64,000 nucleotides of DNA from Paenibacillus ginsengihumi DSM 21568. Lineage in GTDB: Bacteria; Bacillota; Bacilli; Paenibacillales; NBRC-103111. The stretch covers positions 462 through 64,461 of the forward strand of contig NZ_KB905560.1 in NCBI RefSeq assembly GCF_000380965.1. The letters are read 5' to 3'. Shown one piece after another: positions 30,981 through 40,817 of this stretch. The position numbers and the translations under genes were made by a program. Within the stretch, counting starts at the first letter, position 1; each line of letters starts with the position of its first letter. The notes below the pieces were generated by a model. It did not search any database. It had not been told where the DNA came from and was given only the letters and a program-made list of their open reading frames with translations.

Positions 30981-32015
30981 TTGCGGAAGCAACGTATGCA
31001 AGCGGTTTCGCTGCTGTTTGGAAGCCTGTGCCTCGCCGCCGTGGCAGGGGGCTGCTCGCTGCTTCCGGTCGAGGAAGAGGAGCTGGCGCCTCCGCTCGTT
31101 CAGCCCGTTCAGGAGACGCTTACCCTCTATGAAGTGAAGCGGGCCAATATCGCAAAGCAAATTACCGGGGTAGCGACATTCGCGTCGGACAAGATGGACT
31201 ACTTGTATTTCACCGAATCCGGTGGCCGTCTCGTCTCCATGAACGTCAAGCTGAACGATACGGTCAAAGCCGGCGATATTATCGCAACGACGGATACCGA
31301 CGATCTGGAGACAAAAATTCGGCTGCAGGAAATCGCGATCGAGAAGCTGAAGCTGACCTTGCAGCAGGAAATTTCCGAGAAGGGCGCAGAGGACCCGGCC
31401 TTCCGCTCGAAGCTGTACGATCTGGAGAGCGCGCAAATTCAGCTGGAATCGCTGCAAAAGCAGCTCGACAAATCGAGGCTGGTCGCAACCGTAAGCGGAA
31501 TCGTCACCTATATCGACCCGATTCAGCCAGGCGAGGAAGTGGATGCCTACAAGCAGATCGTGACGATCTCCGATCCGAAGCAAATGAAGCTGATTTATAC
31601 CGCAGCAAGTCAGAACGATTTGGCCGGCGTTGAGATCAACATGGATGTGGAGGTCAAAATCAAGGACCAGGTATTGACGGGAAAAGTCGTGCAGACGCCG
31701 ATGACGGCCCCGCCGAACAACAACAAGGCGATCGAGGAGCGGAATGCGAAGTCGCTGATCATTGACGTCAAAGGATTGCCCGAGGATGTCACGATCGGAT
31801 CGCAGGCCGATATAACGATTGTGACCGAGAAGCGGGACAATGTGATCGTCATCCCGAGAGCCGGCTTGCGCAGCTATATGGACCGCGATTACGTGCACGT
31901 GCTCGACGGCGACAGCCGGAAGGAGGTCGATGTGGAGAAGGGGATCGTCGCCGCTACGGAAGTGGAGATTCGCCAGGGGCTCAACGAGGGACAAAAAATC
32001 ATTTTGGCCAATTGA
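30981..32015 (+). CDS. HlyD-family adaptor lipoprotein (efflux-type membrane fusion protein)
   Basis: This 344-residue protein has a lipoprotein signal with lipobox AGGC (about residue 25). A barrel-sandwich hybrid (VSMNVKLNDTVKAGDIIAT), a coiled-coil hairpin of about 70 residues (LQEIAIEKLKLTLQQ to LEKS-type SLQKQLDKSRL), and beta-barrel and membrane-proximal domains follow. Such adaptors work with MacB/FtsX-type permeases in export or envelope sensing. The start is TTG 30981 with GGGAGG 8 bases upstream; GTG 30957 in the same frame has no site. It ends 21 bases before the permease gene. Confidence 0.86.
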   Translation: MRKQRMQAVSLLFGSLCLAAVAGGCSLLPVEEEELAPPLVQPVQETLTLYEVKRANIAKQITGVATFASDKMDYLYFTESGGRLVSMNVKLNDTVKAGDIIATTDTDDLETKIRLQEIAIEKLKLTLQQEISEKGAEDPAFRSKLYDLESAQIQLESLQKQLDKSRLVATVSGIVTYIDPIQPGEEVDAYKQIVTISDPKQMKLIYTAASQNDLAGVEINMDVEVKIKDQVLTGKVVQTPMTAPPNNNKAIEERNAKSLIIDVKGLPEDVTIGSQADITIVTEKRDNVIVIPRAGLRSYMDRDYVHVLDGDSRKEVDVEKGIVAATEVEIRQGLNEGQKIILAN

Positions 32016-32036
32016 CGGCGGAGGAGGCTCTGAACA

Positions 32037-34946
32037 ATGGCTTTGCTGGTCATGATCCTGCGCAAAATGGTCAATAACAAATGGCTGGAGCTCAGCCTTC
32101 TGTTCGGGCTGGTGATTTCCGTGGCGCTGACGAGCAGCATGCCGATTTATACGAATGCCATCCTGCAGCGTCTGCTTATTCAGGAGCTGCGGCAGCTGCA
32201 GCAGACGAGCAATCAGTATCCGGGGATATACTGGGTATCCGCTGCCCTGTCGGCCGACGACCCGAAGAAGCATGCCAAAATTTCCGAAACCGACGAATTT
32301 ATGAAGGAAGCCGGCGGCAAGTTCGGTCTTCCCGTCCAGCAATACGTCCGCGAGCGGGCTACATCGCGCTACGCTCTCGTTCCGGCCGAGCCGGACCGTG
32401 TCGACGGCACCCGGCAACGTTCGGCGAATATCAGCACGATCGAAGGAATGGAGGAGCATATCCGCCTCGTCGATGGGCGGCTCCCGGCCAAGGAGCCGGT
32501 CGACGGCGTCTATGAAGCGCTTGTTCCGCAGGAGGCGCTGACCGAGCTCAGCATGGTGCTGGATACGGTGTTTGTCGTCCAGAACGGCGATGCGGCAGAG
32601 CCGATCCGGGTGAAGCCGGTCGGCGTGTTCGACCGCAAAGATTATGCCGACCTGTTCTGGTACAACACTCCCGGAAGCTACAAGAACAGCTTCCTGATCG
32701 ATTTCTCGCTGTTCGAGAAGGATATGACCGTTGCCGGCAAGCTGAATGTGCAGTCCAGCTATTGGTATTACGCCCTGGATTACGCCGGCATGACGCTGGA
32801 GTCGACCGGCGATTACCGAAGCAACGACCGGGCGGTCGCCTCGCATATGAAGGAGCGCTACGAATCGTTCGACAGCAACGCTCCAGCGCTCAAAACGATT
32901 GCCGCGTATTATGTGAAGGAAGCGAACCTGAGATTAATGCTGTGGTCGCTCAACGTGCCGGTGATGATCATGCTGGCGTTCTATTTGTACATGGTCGCCA
33001 ACCTGATCACGGAACGGCAAAAGACGGAGATTGCCGTGCTGCGCAGCCGTGGCGCGAGCCGCACGCAAATCATCGTCAGCTACGCGGTGGAAAGTATCGT
33101 GCTCGGCGCGATCGCCTTCTTCATCGGACCTTTGCTGGGAGCTCAGCTGACCAAGCTGCTGGGGGCCTCCAGCGGTTTTCTGGAGTTCGTGCAGCGGGCC
33201 AGGCTGGACGTCAAGCTGACCCGCGACGCCTGCCAGTATGCGCTGGTCGCCGTATCGGTCTCGCTGGTCATGACGCTGATCCCGGTCTTTCTTGCAACGC
33301 GGGTGACGATTGTCGGCCACAAGCAGCAGTCGGCCAGGCAGCAGGGCAACTCCTTTTGGCATCAATTCGGGATCGACGTCATCCTGATCGGCATTTCCTT
33401 GTACGGCTTGTACAATTACCGGGTACGCGTCGACGATTTGCTGTCGCTCGGGCTGAAATCGGCCGACCTGCGCGTCGACCCGCTGCTGTTCCTCATTCCG
33501 GCGCTGTTCATTCTGGGGATGGGGCTGCTGATCTTGCGGCTGTATCCTTGGCTGATGCGCCTGCTGTTCGGCATCGGGCGGAGATGGTGGCCGCCGTCGC
33601 TGTACTCCACGCTGCTGCAGGTCAGCCGGTCGACGAAGCAGTATCAGTTTATTATGGTATTCCTGATTATTACGATTGCTACAGGATTGTTCGGGGCGAG
33701 CGCCAGCCGCACGATCAGCAAAAATACGATCGATAAAATCCGCTATGCGGCCGGGGCCGATATGACGCTCAAAATTCGCTGGGAGAACGACGCCCCTCCG
33801 GTCATTCTGGTCGGTTTGATGAGCGAGGAAGGAGAAGGGGAGGAGGGCCAGAGCGGGGAGGAGGAAGGTGAGGAGCCGCGCCGGACGCAATATACCGAGC
33901 CGTCGTTCCTGCCGTTCACGCAACTGCCCGGCGTGGAGCATGCGGCCAAAGTGTTCGTCAAGCCGAACGCGACCTTTACGCGGGGCGAGGTGACGGATAC
34001 CGTCACGCTTATGGGCATCGATACGAAGGAATTCGGCCAAACCGCCTGGATGCGCCCCAGGCTGCTCGATCATCATATGAACGCCTACCTGAACCTGATC
34101 GCTACGAATCCGTCGGCGGTGCTTGTCTCCCAATCGATGGCCGACGAGTACGGAATCAAGCCGGGAGATACGATTACGGTCGGCTGGCCCCAGGTGGAAG
34201 GTACTCCGTTTACCGTCTTCGGCATGGTCGATTACTGGCCGTCGTGGAATCCGAATCCCGGCCCGGGCAGCGCCGTTGCCGTAGAGACGAAGCAAGGACA
34301 AACGACGAAAATCAAAAAGCCGATGCTGGTGGTCGGCCATCTGCCGTACATTCAGAACAATCTGGCGCTCGAGCCGTACGAGGTATGGCTTAAGCTGAAG
34401 CCGGATGCCAGCAGCCAGGCGATCTACGAAGGAATCGCCGAACGCGGCTACCAGATCGAAGCGCTTCATGACGCCAGACAGGAGCAGATCAAGGCGATCA
34501 GGGAGCCGTTTCAGCTGGCGATCAACGGCGTGATGACGCTCGGTTTTCTCATCTCCATCGTGATTTGTTTTTTCGGCTTTTTGCTGTATTGGGTGCTGTC
34601 GCTGTTCGCCAGAACGCTGCAGCTTGGCATTTTGCGGGCGATGGGCGTATCCTTCGGCCAGCTGATTGTTATGCTGGCGGGAGAGCAGGCGCTGATCTCG
34701 GGAGCGGCGATCATGATCGGCATCGTCACCGGCAATGCCGCCAGCCTGTTGTTCGTGCCGCTGTTCGAGCTGTCGTTCGATCCGAGCACGCAGGTGCCGC
34801 CGTTTCAGGTCACGTTCGACCCGCAGGATCAGATCCGGCTGTACTGGATCGTGACGGTTATGATTTCGCTAGGACTAGCTGTGCTCGGCTATATCGTCTC
34901 GCGCATCCGCATTCACCAGGCCGTCAAGCTGGGGGAGGACGCTTAG
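32037..34946 (+). CDS. FtsX/MacB-type ABC transporter permease with two FtsX modules
   Basis: This 969-residue membrane protein has an N-terminal helix (about 15-37), a large extracytoplasmic domain, a first FtsX helix bundle (about 300-430, with ERQKTEIAVLRSRGASRTQI), further helices near 445-540, a second extracytoplasmic domain, and a C-terminal FtsX bundle (about 830-960, with LGILRAMGVSFGQLIVMLAG). Residues about 594-618 form a very acidic Glu/Gly-rich loop. It forms a pair with the upstream HlyD-like lipoprotein, but no ATPase gene is adjacent, which is unusual for this class. GGAGGAGG precedes ATG 32037. Confidence 0.88.
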   Translation: MALLVMILRKMVNNKWLELSLLFGLVISVALTSSMPIYTNAILQRLLIQELRQLQQTSNQYPGIYWVSAALSADDPKKHAKISETDEFMKEAGGKFGLPVQQYVRERATSRYALVPAEPDRVDGTRQRSANISTIEGMEEHIRLVDGRLPAKEPVDGVYEALVPQEALTELSMVLDTVFVVQNGDAAEPIRVKPVGVFDRKDYADLFWYNTPGSYKNSFLIDFSLFEKDMTVAGKLNVQSSYWYYALDYAGMTLESTGDYRSNDRAVASHMKERYESFDSNAPALKTIAAYYVKEANLRLMLWSLNVPVMIMLAFYLYMVANLITERQKTEIAVLRSRGASRTQIIVSYAVESIVLGAIAFFIGPLLGAQLTKLLGASSGFLEFVQRARLDVKLTRDACQYALVAVSVSLVMTLIPVFLATRVTIVGHKQQSARQQGNSFWHQFGIDVILIGISLYGLYNYRVRVDDLLSLGLKSADLRVDPLLFLIPALFILGMGLLILRLYPWLMRLLFGIGRRWWPPSLYSTLLQVSRSTKQYQFIMVFLIITIATGLFGASASRTISKNTIDKIRYAAGADMTLKIRWENDAPPVILVGLMSEEGEGEEGQSGEEEGEEPRRTQYTEPSFLPFTQLPGVEHAAKVFVKPNATFTRGEVTDTVTLMGIDTKEFGQTAWMRPRLLDHHMNAYLNLIATNPSAVLVSQSMADEYGIKPGDTITVGWPQVEGTPFTVFGMVDYWPSWNPNPGPGSAVAVETKQGQTTKIKKPMLVVGHLPYIQNNLALEPYEVWLKLKPDASSQAIYEGIAERGYQIEALHDARQEQIKAIREPFQLAINGVMTLGFLISIVICFFGFLLYWVLSLFARTLQLGILRAMGVSFGQLIVMLAGEQALISGAAIMIGIVTGNAASLLFVPLFELSFDPSTQVPPFQVTFDPQDQIRLYWIVTVMISLGLAVLGYIVSRIRIHQAVKLGEDA

Positions 34947-34990
34947 GGGCTAGTATGTTCCATCATTGTTGATTGTTGCCAATTCTGGAT

Positions 34991-35004
34991 AGAAAACGAT
35001 TTAA
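34991..35004 (+). promoter_or_regulatory. Weak CcpA-type (cre) candidate before the GH127-like gene
   Basis: AGAAAACGATTTAA matches 12 of 14 positions of the cre consensus TGWAANCGNTNWCA. It overlaps the start of the ribosome site of the following gene and so would act as a late roadblock. The gap is only 73 bases. This is a low-confidence call by pattern alone. Confidence 0.25.
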
Positions 35005-35019
35005 GGAGGCGAGCAAAGC

Positions 35020-36756
35020 ATGACAACGCATGCGCCGAATTTGATCCCCGACACCCTACTGCTGGAGGAACGGGCGGGGCACGTGCTCAAGGCGATTATC
35101 GGCATGGCCGACGAGGATCACGGATACATACCTTTTTTCGCTGCCAATCTGATGGAGAAGCCCGCATATCTGACCCACGGCGATTGGGATTACGGCTCGA
35201 GCCACGGGCGCCTGATCGACGCCCTCATTCTGGCGAGGCACATGACGGGGGATGAGAGCGGGCGCGATATCGAGGAGCGTTACCGGGCCAATTTCCTCAG
35301 TTTTTTCAAGGAGGACGGACTCAGCTACCGGCAAAAAAATCCGAAGGCCCCGAACTGGGGGACGACCGCCAACATGATCGACCAGCGGGCCGTTCTTCTG
35401 GCGCTGACGACGTGGTACATGACAACCGGCGATCCGAAAATCAAGGAGGTGGCGGATAAGCACGTCGCCGCCCTGAAGCGGATTGCCGTCAAGGAGCGGG
35501 ACGTCTGGTATTACCCGGCCTCGGAGCATACAACGGAAGGCTGGCCGTCCGCCAATGCCGTTCAGCTGCGGCTTGCCCCGGACCCGGCGGCGTTCTGCGG
35601 AAGGCTGATCATGCCGCTCATCAAATACTACGAGCTGACGGGCAATGAGGACGCCTTCGAGCTGTGTCAGTTTTTTGCGGCGATGATCATGGAGCGCAGC
35701 GGGGTGTTCCTGCCGGACGGCAGCTTCAATGACGCCCTGGCGTTCCGCAGCGGCCACTTCCATACGCGGATCGGCACGTTGGACGCCCTGGCCCGCTTCG
35801 CTTGGCATACGCGGAATGCGTCGATCATCCATTTCGTCAAGAAAAGCTACGATTGGGCGCTGACCCGATGCACCTCATTCGGCTGGACGCCGGGGGATAT
35901 GCGCGAGCAGGCCTTCGAGCATGAAACATGCTCGCTGGTCGATCTCATTGCCGCCGGCATCATGCTCGCCCGCAGCGGATACACCGAATATTGGGGCGTC
36001 GTCGAACGTTTCCTGCGCAACCACTTGACCGAATCGCAGCTGCTGAATCTGGACTGGGTCGTCGACCTGCCGGACAAAAGCCAGGACGATCCCGGCATGA
36101 AATCGTACTACAAAGTGGCAGAGCGCGCGCGGGGGGCCTTCGCCGGCTATTCCGCTCCGAACGACTTCTGCTGCGACGTGGCCGAAGGACGGGGCCATAC
36201 GAACGACCTGCAGACGTGCTGCATCGGCTCGGGGACGCGAGGCCTGTTCATGGGCTGGAGCCATATCGTGACAGAGACGGACGGGACGGTCAGCGTCAAT
36301 CTGCTGCTGAACCGGGGCTCCCGCTGGCTCGACGTGAGCAGCCATCTGCCGCACGAGGGGCGGGTGGATCTGCTCGTGCATCGGCCGATCAAGCGACTGC
36401 TCGTGCGGATTCCGGAATGGGCCGGCTATGCGAAGGTAGCGGCCCGCAGGGAACGCGGGGACGAGGCGTTTGTGCAGAGCGGCAGCGAGCCGAGCATGTG
36501 GCTGAACGGGCGCTTCCTCGTGCTGAGAGAGGTTCGCGAAGGGGAGCGGATTACCGTGACGTTTCCGCTCAAGCAGCGGCAGACGGTCGAGCAGGCGGTC
36601 GGCCAGCAGTTTATCGCCCAGTGGCGGGGCGACGATGTTATCCGGCTGACTCCCGAAGGGGTGCACCATCCGTTCTACAACCACCGGCAAATATTCGACA
36701 AAGCGCCGATGCGCGAGGGAAGCTACCGCAGGCTGGAGAAGGAATTGTACTGGTAA
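35020..36756 (+). CDS. GH127-like glycosidase (beta-L-arabinofuranosidase type)
   Basis: This 578-residue protein has a helical (alpha/alpha)6-type body and a C-terminal beta region. It carries Glu302-x-Cys304 in HETCSLVDLI and Cys400-Cys401 in TCCIGSG, which match in order and spacing the Glu/Cys/Cys/Cys zinc site of GH127 HypBA1, where one Cys is the nucleophile. GH127 and its relatives remove L-arabinofuranose and other sugars. No signal peptide is present, so it should act in the cytoplasm. AAGGAGG at 35003-35009 lies 10 bases before ATG 35020. It is separated from the large glycosidase block but probably serves the same substrates. Confidence 0.8.
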   Translation: MTTHAPNLIPDTLLLEERAGHVLKAIIGMADEDHGYIPFFAANLMEKPAYLTHGDWDYGSSHGRLIDALILARHMTGDESGRDIEERYRANFLSFFKEDGLSYRQKNPKAPNWGTTANMIDQRAVLLALTTWYMTTGDPKIKEVADKHVAALKRIAVKERDVWYYPASEHTTEGWPSANAVQLRLAPDPAAFCGRLIMPLIKYYELTGNEDAFELCQFFAAMIMERSGVFLPDGSFNDALAFRSGHFHTRIGTLDALARFAWHTRNASIIHFVKKSYDWALTRCTSFGWTPGDMREQAFEHETCSLVDLIAAGIMLARSGYTEYWGVVERFLRNHLTESQLLNLDWVVDLPDKSQDDPGMKSYYKVAERARGAFAGYSAPNDFCCDVAEGRGHTNDLQTCCIGSGTRGLFMGWSHIVTETDGTVSVNLLLNRGSRWLDVSSHLPHEGRVDLLVHRPIKRLLVRIPEWAGYAKVAARRERGDEAFVQSGSEPSMWLNGRFLVLREVREGERITVTFPLKQRQTVEQAVGQQFIAQWRGDDVIRLTPEGVHHPFYNHRQIFDKAPMREGSYRRLEKELYW

Positions 36757-36908
36757 ACGGAATGCGAAGCGGCGCTCCCGGCTGCCGGAACGGCAATCGG
36801 GAGCGGATTCCCTATGAACATGCTTGCATTCCCCCATTAACTCGCTGGCGGCAAAGTTTTAATGTAAGGGTAGATATCCAACTTCAACAACAAGCAAAGG
36901 GTGATGAG

Positions 36909-39900
36909 ATGAAAAGGAGCGTATCTTGGCTGTTATCGCTGTCCCTGCTGGCGTCCGCCTGCCTTCCCGCCGCCCATGCGGAAGAGGCGGGAGCGGCTGC
37001 GCCGCCTGCGCCAAGCGCAGCAGTCCCTGCCGCAGCTGCGGAGCCTGTCAAGCTGTCGGACCATTACAGTGATTTGAAGGAATTGCCGAAGGAACTGAGA
37101 GAGCAATTCGACTTTTTCATTGCGGCCGGGGCGCTTCAACCGGAGTCGGAAAATTTCTTTGGCGCAGATAAAACGATCACGAACCAGGAATTTATGGAAG
37201 TGGCCAAAGTCATTTTTACATTCCCGGATGATAAAACGCTTACAAAAGAGTCGGCCGCACCTGCCGGAGCTGGGGGCTCTCACTCCGCACAGACGGATCG
37301 CCAGTCCGGGACGGCGCAGACCGAAGGCGAGTCCGTGACGGCGCAGACCGAAGGCGAGTCCGTGACGGCGCAGACCGAAGGCGAGTCCGTGACGGCGCAG
37401 ACCGAAGGCGAGTCCGTGACGGCGCAGATCGAAGGCGAGTCCGTGACGGCGCAGACCGAAGGCGAGTCCGGGACGGCGCAGATCGAAGGCGAGTCCGTGA
37501 CGGCGCAGACCGAAGGCGAGCCCGGCGCAGCGCAGGCCGAAGGCGAGTCCGGGACGGCGCAGGCCGAAGGCGAGTCCGTGACGGCGCAGCTAGACGGAGG
37601 CGAAGCCGCGCAACCAGCTGGCGAGGCCGTAGCTACGCCGCCTGCAAATAAGTCCGCCCCCAAGAAGCTGGACTATATCGAGGAATTATACAGAATCGGC
37701 CTCGTCAGCCGCACCGGGCGGGTGTATTCCCCTTCGAATACAATAGACCGGCAAAGCCTGGCCAAATATATCGTCACCGCTCTCGGATTTGCGGACGAAG
37801 CAAGGAAAGTTGCACCGATTGTCGATACGACCCATTTAAACAGAGACGATGTGAACGAAGAATTAAGAGGCTTTGTGACGCTGGCGCTGCAAAAGAACCT
37901 GATGACCAGGCAGGAGAACGGCAGATTTAACGGCGGCCGGATGGCGAACCGCAGAATGCTGGTCCAGGCTGCTTACGAGGCCAGAAAGCTTTACGCCGAT
38001 ATCGCCGCGGTGGAAGCGGGCAACGCGAAAGTCTCCATCAAGGAAGCCAGGCAGTCCGGCGCGAGCAAAGTTTCCGTCTCCTTCGACAATCCGGCTCCTG
38101 CAGGCGCATCGCTGACTATCACACGGATCGGCGCCGAAATGAAAGGAGAAGCCGAGTGGTCACCAGACCGGAAATCAGCGACGGTCACGCTCGATTCGAA
38201 GCTGACGAAGGGCATCTATACCGCCCAGTTATCCGGTTTGGACGAAGCGCTCGTCGGGACGAAGTCCGTTACATTTGAAGCAGAAGACGAACGGGTCGAA
38301 AAGCTGGAATTCGCCAATTCCTCCGATATCTTGCCCCGTTCGAAGGTTACGATCGAGTTTCGCCAGCTCAATCAGTTCGGCGAGCAAACGACGCAGTCGG
38401 CCGGCAGCTTCGATATTCGCGTGGCCAGAGGCTTTACGCCGCAATATATGCCGGGCAAGCAGGCATTCACGCTCGATTTGAGCCTGGAGGACCGGGGCAT
38501 CGGCATTCCGGTTACGATCATCGATCGGGACAACCGGCTGACGCTGACCAAAATATTCCGGCTCGGGGATCGGGCAGTCGTCTCGCACATTGAGCTGGGC
38601 CAAATTACTTACAAAGGAAACGAGCCCTTCCTGACGCCCGGCAATAAAGTATACATCTCCTTCGCTGCGTATGACCAGTATGGCTTTCGCGTGTATGATC
38701 CGCAGGTGCTGGATGAAGGCATTATTAAACGAATTTCAGGCGGCCGGGTATTCAAGAAAGATTACAGCGCCTTTTACGATTACGACAATGACGACAGCCC
38801 CGAATGGGAGCTGGAAGCGCTCGACGATGTGGAGAAGGATACCAAAGCGATCATTGACATGACTGCGCTGTGGAGCGGCCAGACGGTCACGACCGAAATC
38901 AGCGTGGTCACTCCGAAGAATGCGGCAACTATCGATTTCGACGACCCGCTGCCGATTCTGGCCGACGGAGATGAGAACAAAATCGTAAACCTGAAAGTCA
39001 GGGATTCGGAAGGGTTAGAATTTACTGCAGACGAAATTGCCGAGCTGGCCAAAGCCGGCAAAATCAAGGTGACCAGCACCGGCGGCATCAAGCTGGGATC
39101 GGCGTCGGACGACGAAGGCCCGATCGGCATCACCCGCAACAAAGGAACCATTCGCATTCAGAATGTAAGGGGAACAGGAAAAGCAACCATCGAAGTAAGG
39201 CTTACGGATACGAACAAAACCGCCACGGCCGAGTTTACGCTCAGGCCGGAGCGCGTGCCGGTCCAAATTGCAGCGGAGGAGACGTCCATTCTGTCGATGA
39301 TCGTCCGCAGCGACAAAGCGGTGGAGAAAACGACCAAGTTCACGATTCGGGACCAATACGACGAGGTTTACAATCTGAACAAGCCGGAGTACGCCGTCGA
39401 CTTCACGCTGAACAAATACAGCGGCGCCGAGGGAGCCTTCACAGGCAAGCATGGCGGCAACAGCAAGATCATTTTGAATGACAAGCAGAACACCGTCCGG
39501 GTGCCGCTGAAGGACGCTTCGCAAAACTTCACCTTCATTGCCGATAAGAAGGAAGCCGGGATGTATAGAGTTACGGCAAGGATCGTCAAGGTCGTCCCCG
39601 ATGACCAGGAGACGGACCTCTCCCAATGGAGGGTCACCCGAACGATGGGCAGCGGCATTGCCTGGGCGGAGTCGCACACATACGATGAGGTGGCGGATGA
39701 TTTGCGCTACGAGATCGAGGTTCAGGGCGGCACGAAAGTATTCGCCACAGGCAAATATTTGGTCGACCGCGAAGTCGAGACAGGCAGGACGAAAGACATG
39801 GACAACGAGAACGCGACACCGGCCGATGCGGAATATATTTTCAAGCATTACAACAACCTGGCCCCGTCCGTGTCGGTGCTCGTCAAGGACAAGAACGGCA

Positions 39901-40496
39901 CGCGGGTCGACGTTCCGGGCGTTTCGATACGCAGCGGCTCGGTATCCGATCATACGGTCATCGCCATCGACAATTCCGGCGCCACGAAGCGTCTGCTCGG
40001 GCTGAATCCGGGGACGGCGACGGCGACGTTCGCGATCGATACGCCGAGCGGCACGAAGCTGGCCACTGCCGATATCACCGTGTTCCTTTCCAGTCTCATG
40101 TTCAAAGAACTGAAGGCCGGCAACAATAACCAAACCAAAAATGTGAATTACCACGAGCTGACAGACCGTTTTATTTGGGACAAAAAGCTGATGGGCAACC
40201 TTCAGGTCATCGATACGGACGGCAACAGCTTTACCAACTCGGCTGAATTCGAGCTAGACAAAAACAGCGAAGGGCTAACACCTTTCCTGGAAAGCTTTGG
40301 CGTGCAAATTACGCTGTCCGACGTGACTTACAAGCCGGGCACCCCGGATGAGCAGAAGGATAAGATCGAGATGACCAAGGATTACAAGCTCGTCTTTACC
40401 CCTCACGATCCGAATCAAATCAATCTGGAGAGCTTCAAGCTGACGATGTCCGGGCCGTACGACAAGAGCGCCTCGACGATCATCAGTGTCAAGTGA
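36909..40496 (+). CDS. Large wall-anchored surface protein with split SLH-like module
   Basis: This 1195-residue protein starts with a signal peptide (1-24, ending AHAEE). A diverged SLH-like unit (about 45-120, DHYSDLKELPKELREQFDFF) is followed by 11 nine-residue repeats (135-233, TAQTEGESV type), then two more SLH-like units (about 250-360). The remaining ~830 residues are beta-rich with Ig-like or invasin-like segments (EFRQLNQFGEQTTQSAGSF, TKFTIRDQYDEVYNLN), consistent with a surface adhesin or structural protein. The N-terminal landmarks (FPDDKTLTKES) resemble those of the 28582 protein (LPVDQTLTKAS). The frame stays open upstream to 35928, but ATG 36909 with AAAGGGTGA is the first signal-peptide start. 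Confidence 0.85.
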   Translation: MKRSVSWLLSLSLLASACLPAAHAEEAGAAAPPAPSAAVPAAAAEPVKLSDHYSDLKELPKELREQFDFFIAAGALQPESENFFGADKTITNQEFMEVAKVIFTFPDDKTLTKESAAPAGAGGSHSAQTDRQSGTAQTEGESVTAQTEGESVTAQTEGESVTAQTEGESVTAQIEGESVTAQTEGESGTAQIEGESVTAQTEGEPGAAQAEGESGTAQAEGESVTAQLDGGEAAQPAGEAVATPPANKSAPKKLDYIEELYRIGLVSRTGRVYSPSNTIDRQSLAKYIVTALGFADEARKVAPIVDTTHLNRDDVNEELRGFVTLALQKNLMTRQENGRFNGGRMANRRMLVQAAYEARKLYADIAAVEAGNAKVSIKEARQSGASKVSVSFDNPAPAGASLTITRIGAEMKGEAEWSPDRKSATVTLDSKLTKGIYTAQLSGLDEALVGTKSVTFEAEDERVEKLEFANSSDILPRSKVTIEFRQLNQFGEQTTQSAGSFDIRVARGFTPQYMPGKQAFTLDLSLEDRGIGIPVTIIDRDNRLTLTKIFRLGDRAVVSHIELGQITYKGNEPFLTPGNKVYISFAAYDQYGFRVYDPQVLDEGIIKRISGGRVFKKDYSAFYDYDNDDSPEWELEALDDVEKDTKAIIDMTALWSGQTVTTEISVVTPKNAATIDFDDPLPILADGDENKIVNLKVRDSEGLEFTADEIAELAKAGKIKVTSTGGIKLGSASDDEGPIGITRNKGTIRIQNVRGTGKATIEVRLTDTNKTATAEFTLRPERVPVQIAAEETSILSMIVRSDKAVEKTTKFTIRDQYDEVYNLNKPEYAVDFTLNKYSGAEGAFTGKHGGNSKIILNDKQNTVRVPLKDASQNFTFIADKKEAGMYRVTARIVKVVPDDQETDLSQWRVTRTMGSGIAWAESHTYDEVADDLRYEIEVQGGTKVFATGKYLVDREVETGRTKDMDNENATPADAEYIFKHYNNLAPSVSVLVKDKNGTRVDVPGVSIRSGSVSDHTVIAIDNSGATKRLLGLNPGTATATFAIDTPSGTKLATADITVFLSSLMFKELKAGNNNQTKNVNYHELTDRFIWDKKLMGNLQVIDTDGNSFTNSAEFELDKNSEGLTPFLESFGVQITLSDVTYKPGTPDEQKDKIEMTKDYKLVFTPHDPNQINLESFKLTMSGPYDKSASTIISVK
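37311..37607 (+). repeat. 27-bp coding minisatellite (10 units plus a degenerate one)
   Basis: Ten 27-bp units from 37311 to 37580, each encoding nine residues (TAQTEGESV or variants TAQIEGESV, TAQTEGESG, TAQTEGEPG, AAQAEGESG, TAQAEGESV), plus a degenerate eleventh to 37607. The first four units are identical at the protein level and diversity increases towards the 3' end, suggesting expansion at the 5' side. The array interrupts an SLH-like module of the surface protein. Confidence 0.95.
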
Positions 40497-40577
40497 TGGC
40501 CTGAGCCTGACCGGCTTAAGCCTGGTGAACGGCGCATTGGCGAACGAGATTCGTGCAACGTCACCGCATGACCGAAA

Positions 40578-40605
40578 GGCCCCTGCCGCATGGCGGGGGT
40601 CTTTT
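40578..40605 (+). terminator. Rho-independent terminator after the large surface protein
   Basis: GGCCCCTGCC at 40578-40587 pairs with GGCGGGGGTC at 40592-40601 (two G-T pairs) around a GCAT loop, followed by TTTT. The rest of the gap to 40817 shows no supported gene. Confidence 0.8.
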
Positions 40606-40817
40606 CGCCTGCCGCGTGCCCGAAGACTGATGTACAGGCGGCAAGCGCCTCCGGCTCTCCAGCATTGGCGCAATCGGCCTATAATGACGGTCGAATCCGC
40701 TGCTTTTTTTGCTTGCCCCCGCTCGTATACTTGCAATAGGCGCGCATAGCGGGCTATCTTTTCGCTGTTGTCCGAAAGGCTGCTTTAGCGTTGTGACAAT
40801 GACTGGGGGTGAACCGT

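Noticed and set aside
35928-36908. Long N-terminal extension of the large surface protein over the GH127-like gene
   Set aside because: The extension runs out of frame through a gene with a conserved metal site; a signal peptide with its own ribosome site starts at 36909.
37311-37607. CRISPR-like array at the 27-bp repeat
   Set aside because: Units are contiguous, in frame and encode a nine-residue protein repeat; there are no spacers.
37280-37663. Minus-strand Ser/Pro/Cys repeat protein
   Set aside because: It is the mirror of the coding minisatellite on the plus strand and has no start signals.
40660-40690. Promoter at TATAAT (about 40679)
   Set aside because: No -35 hexamer is found at 15-19 bases upstream, so the isolated -10 match is not enough.
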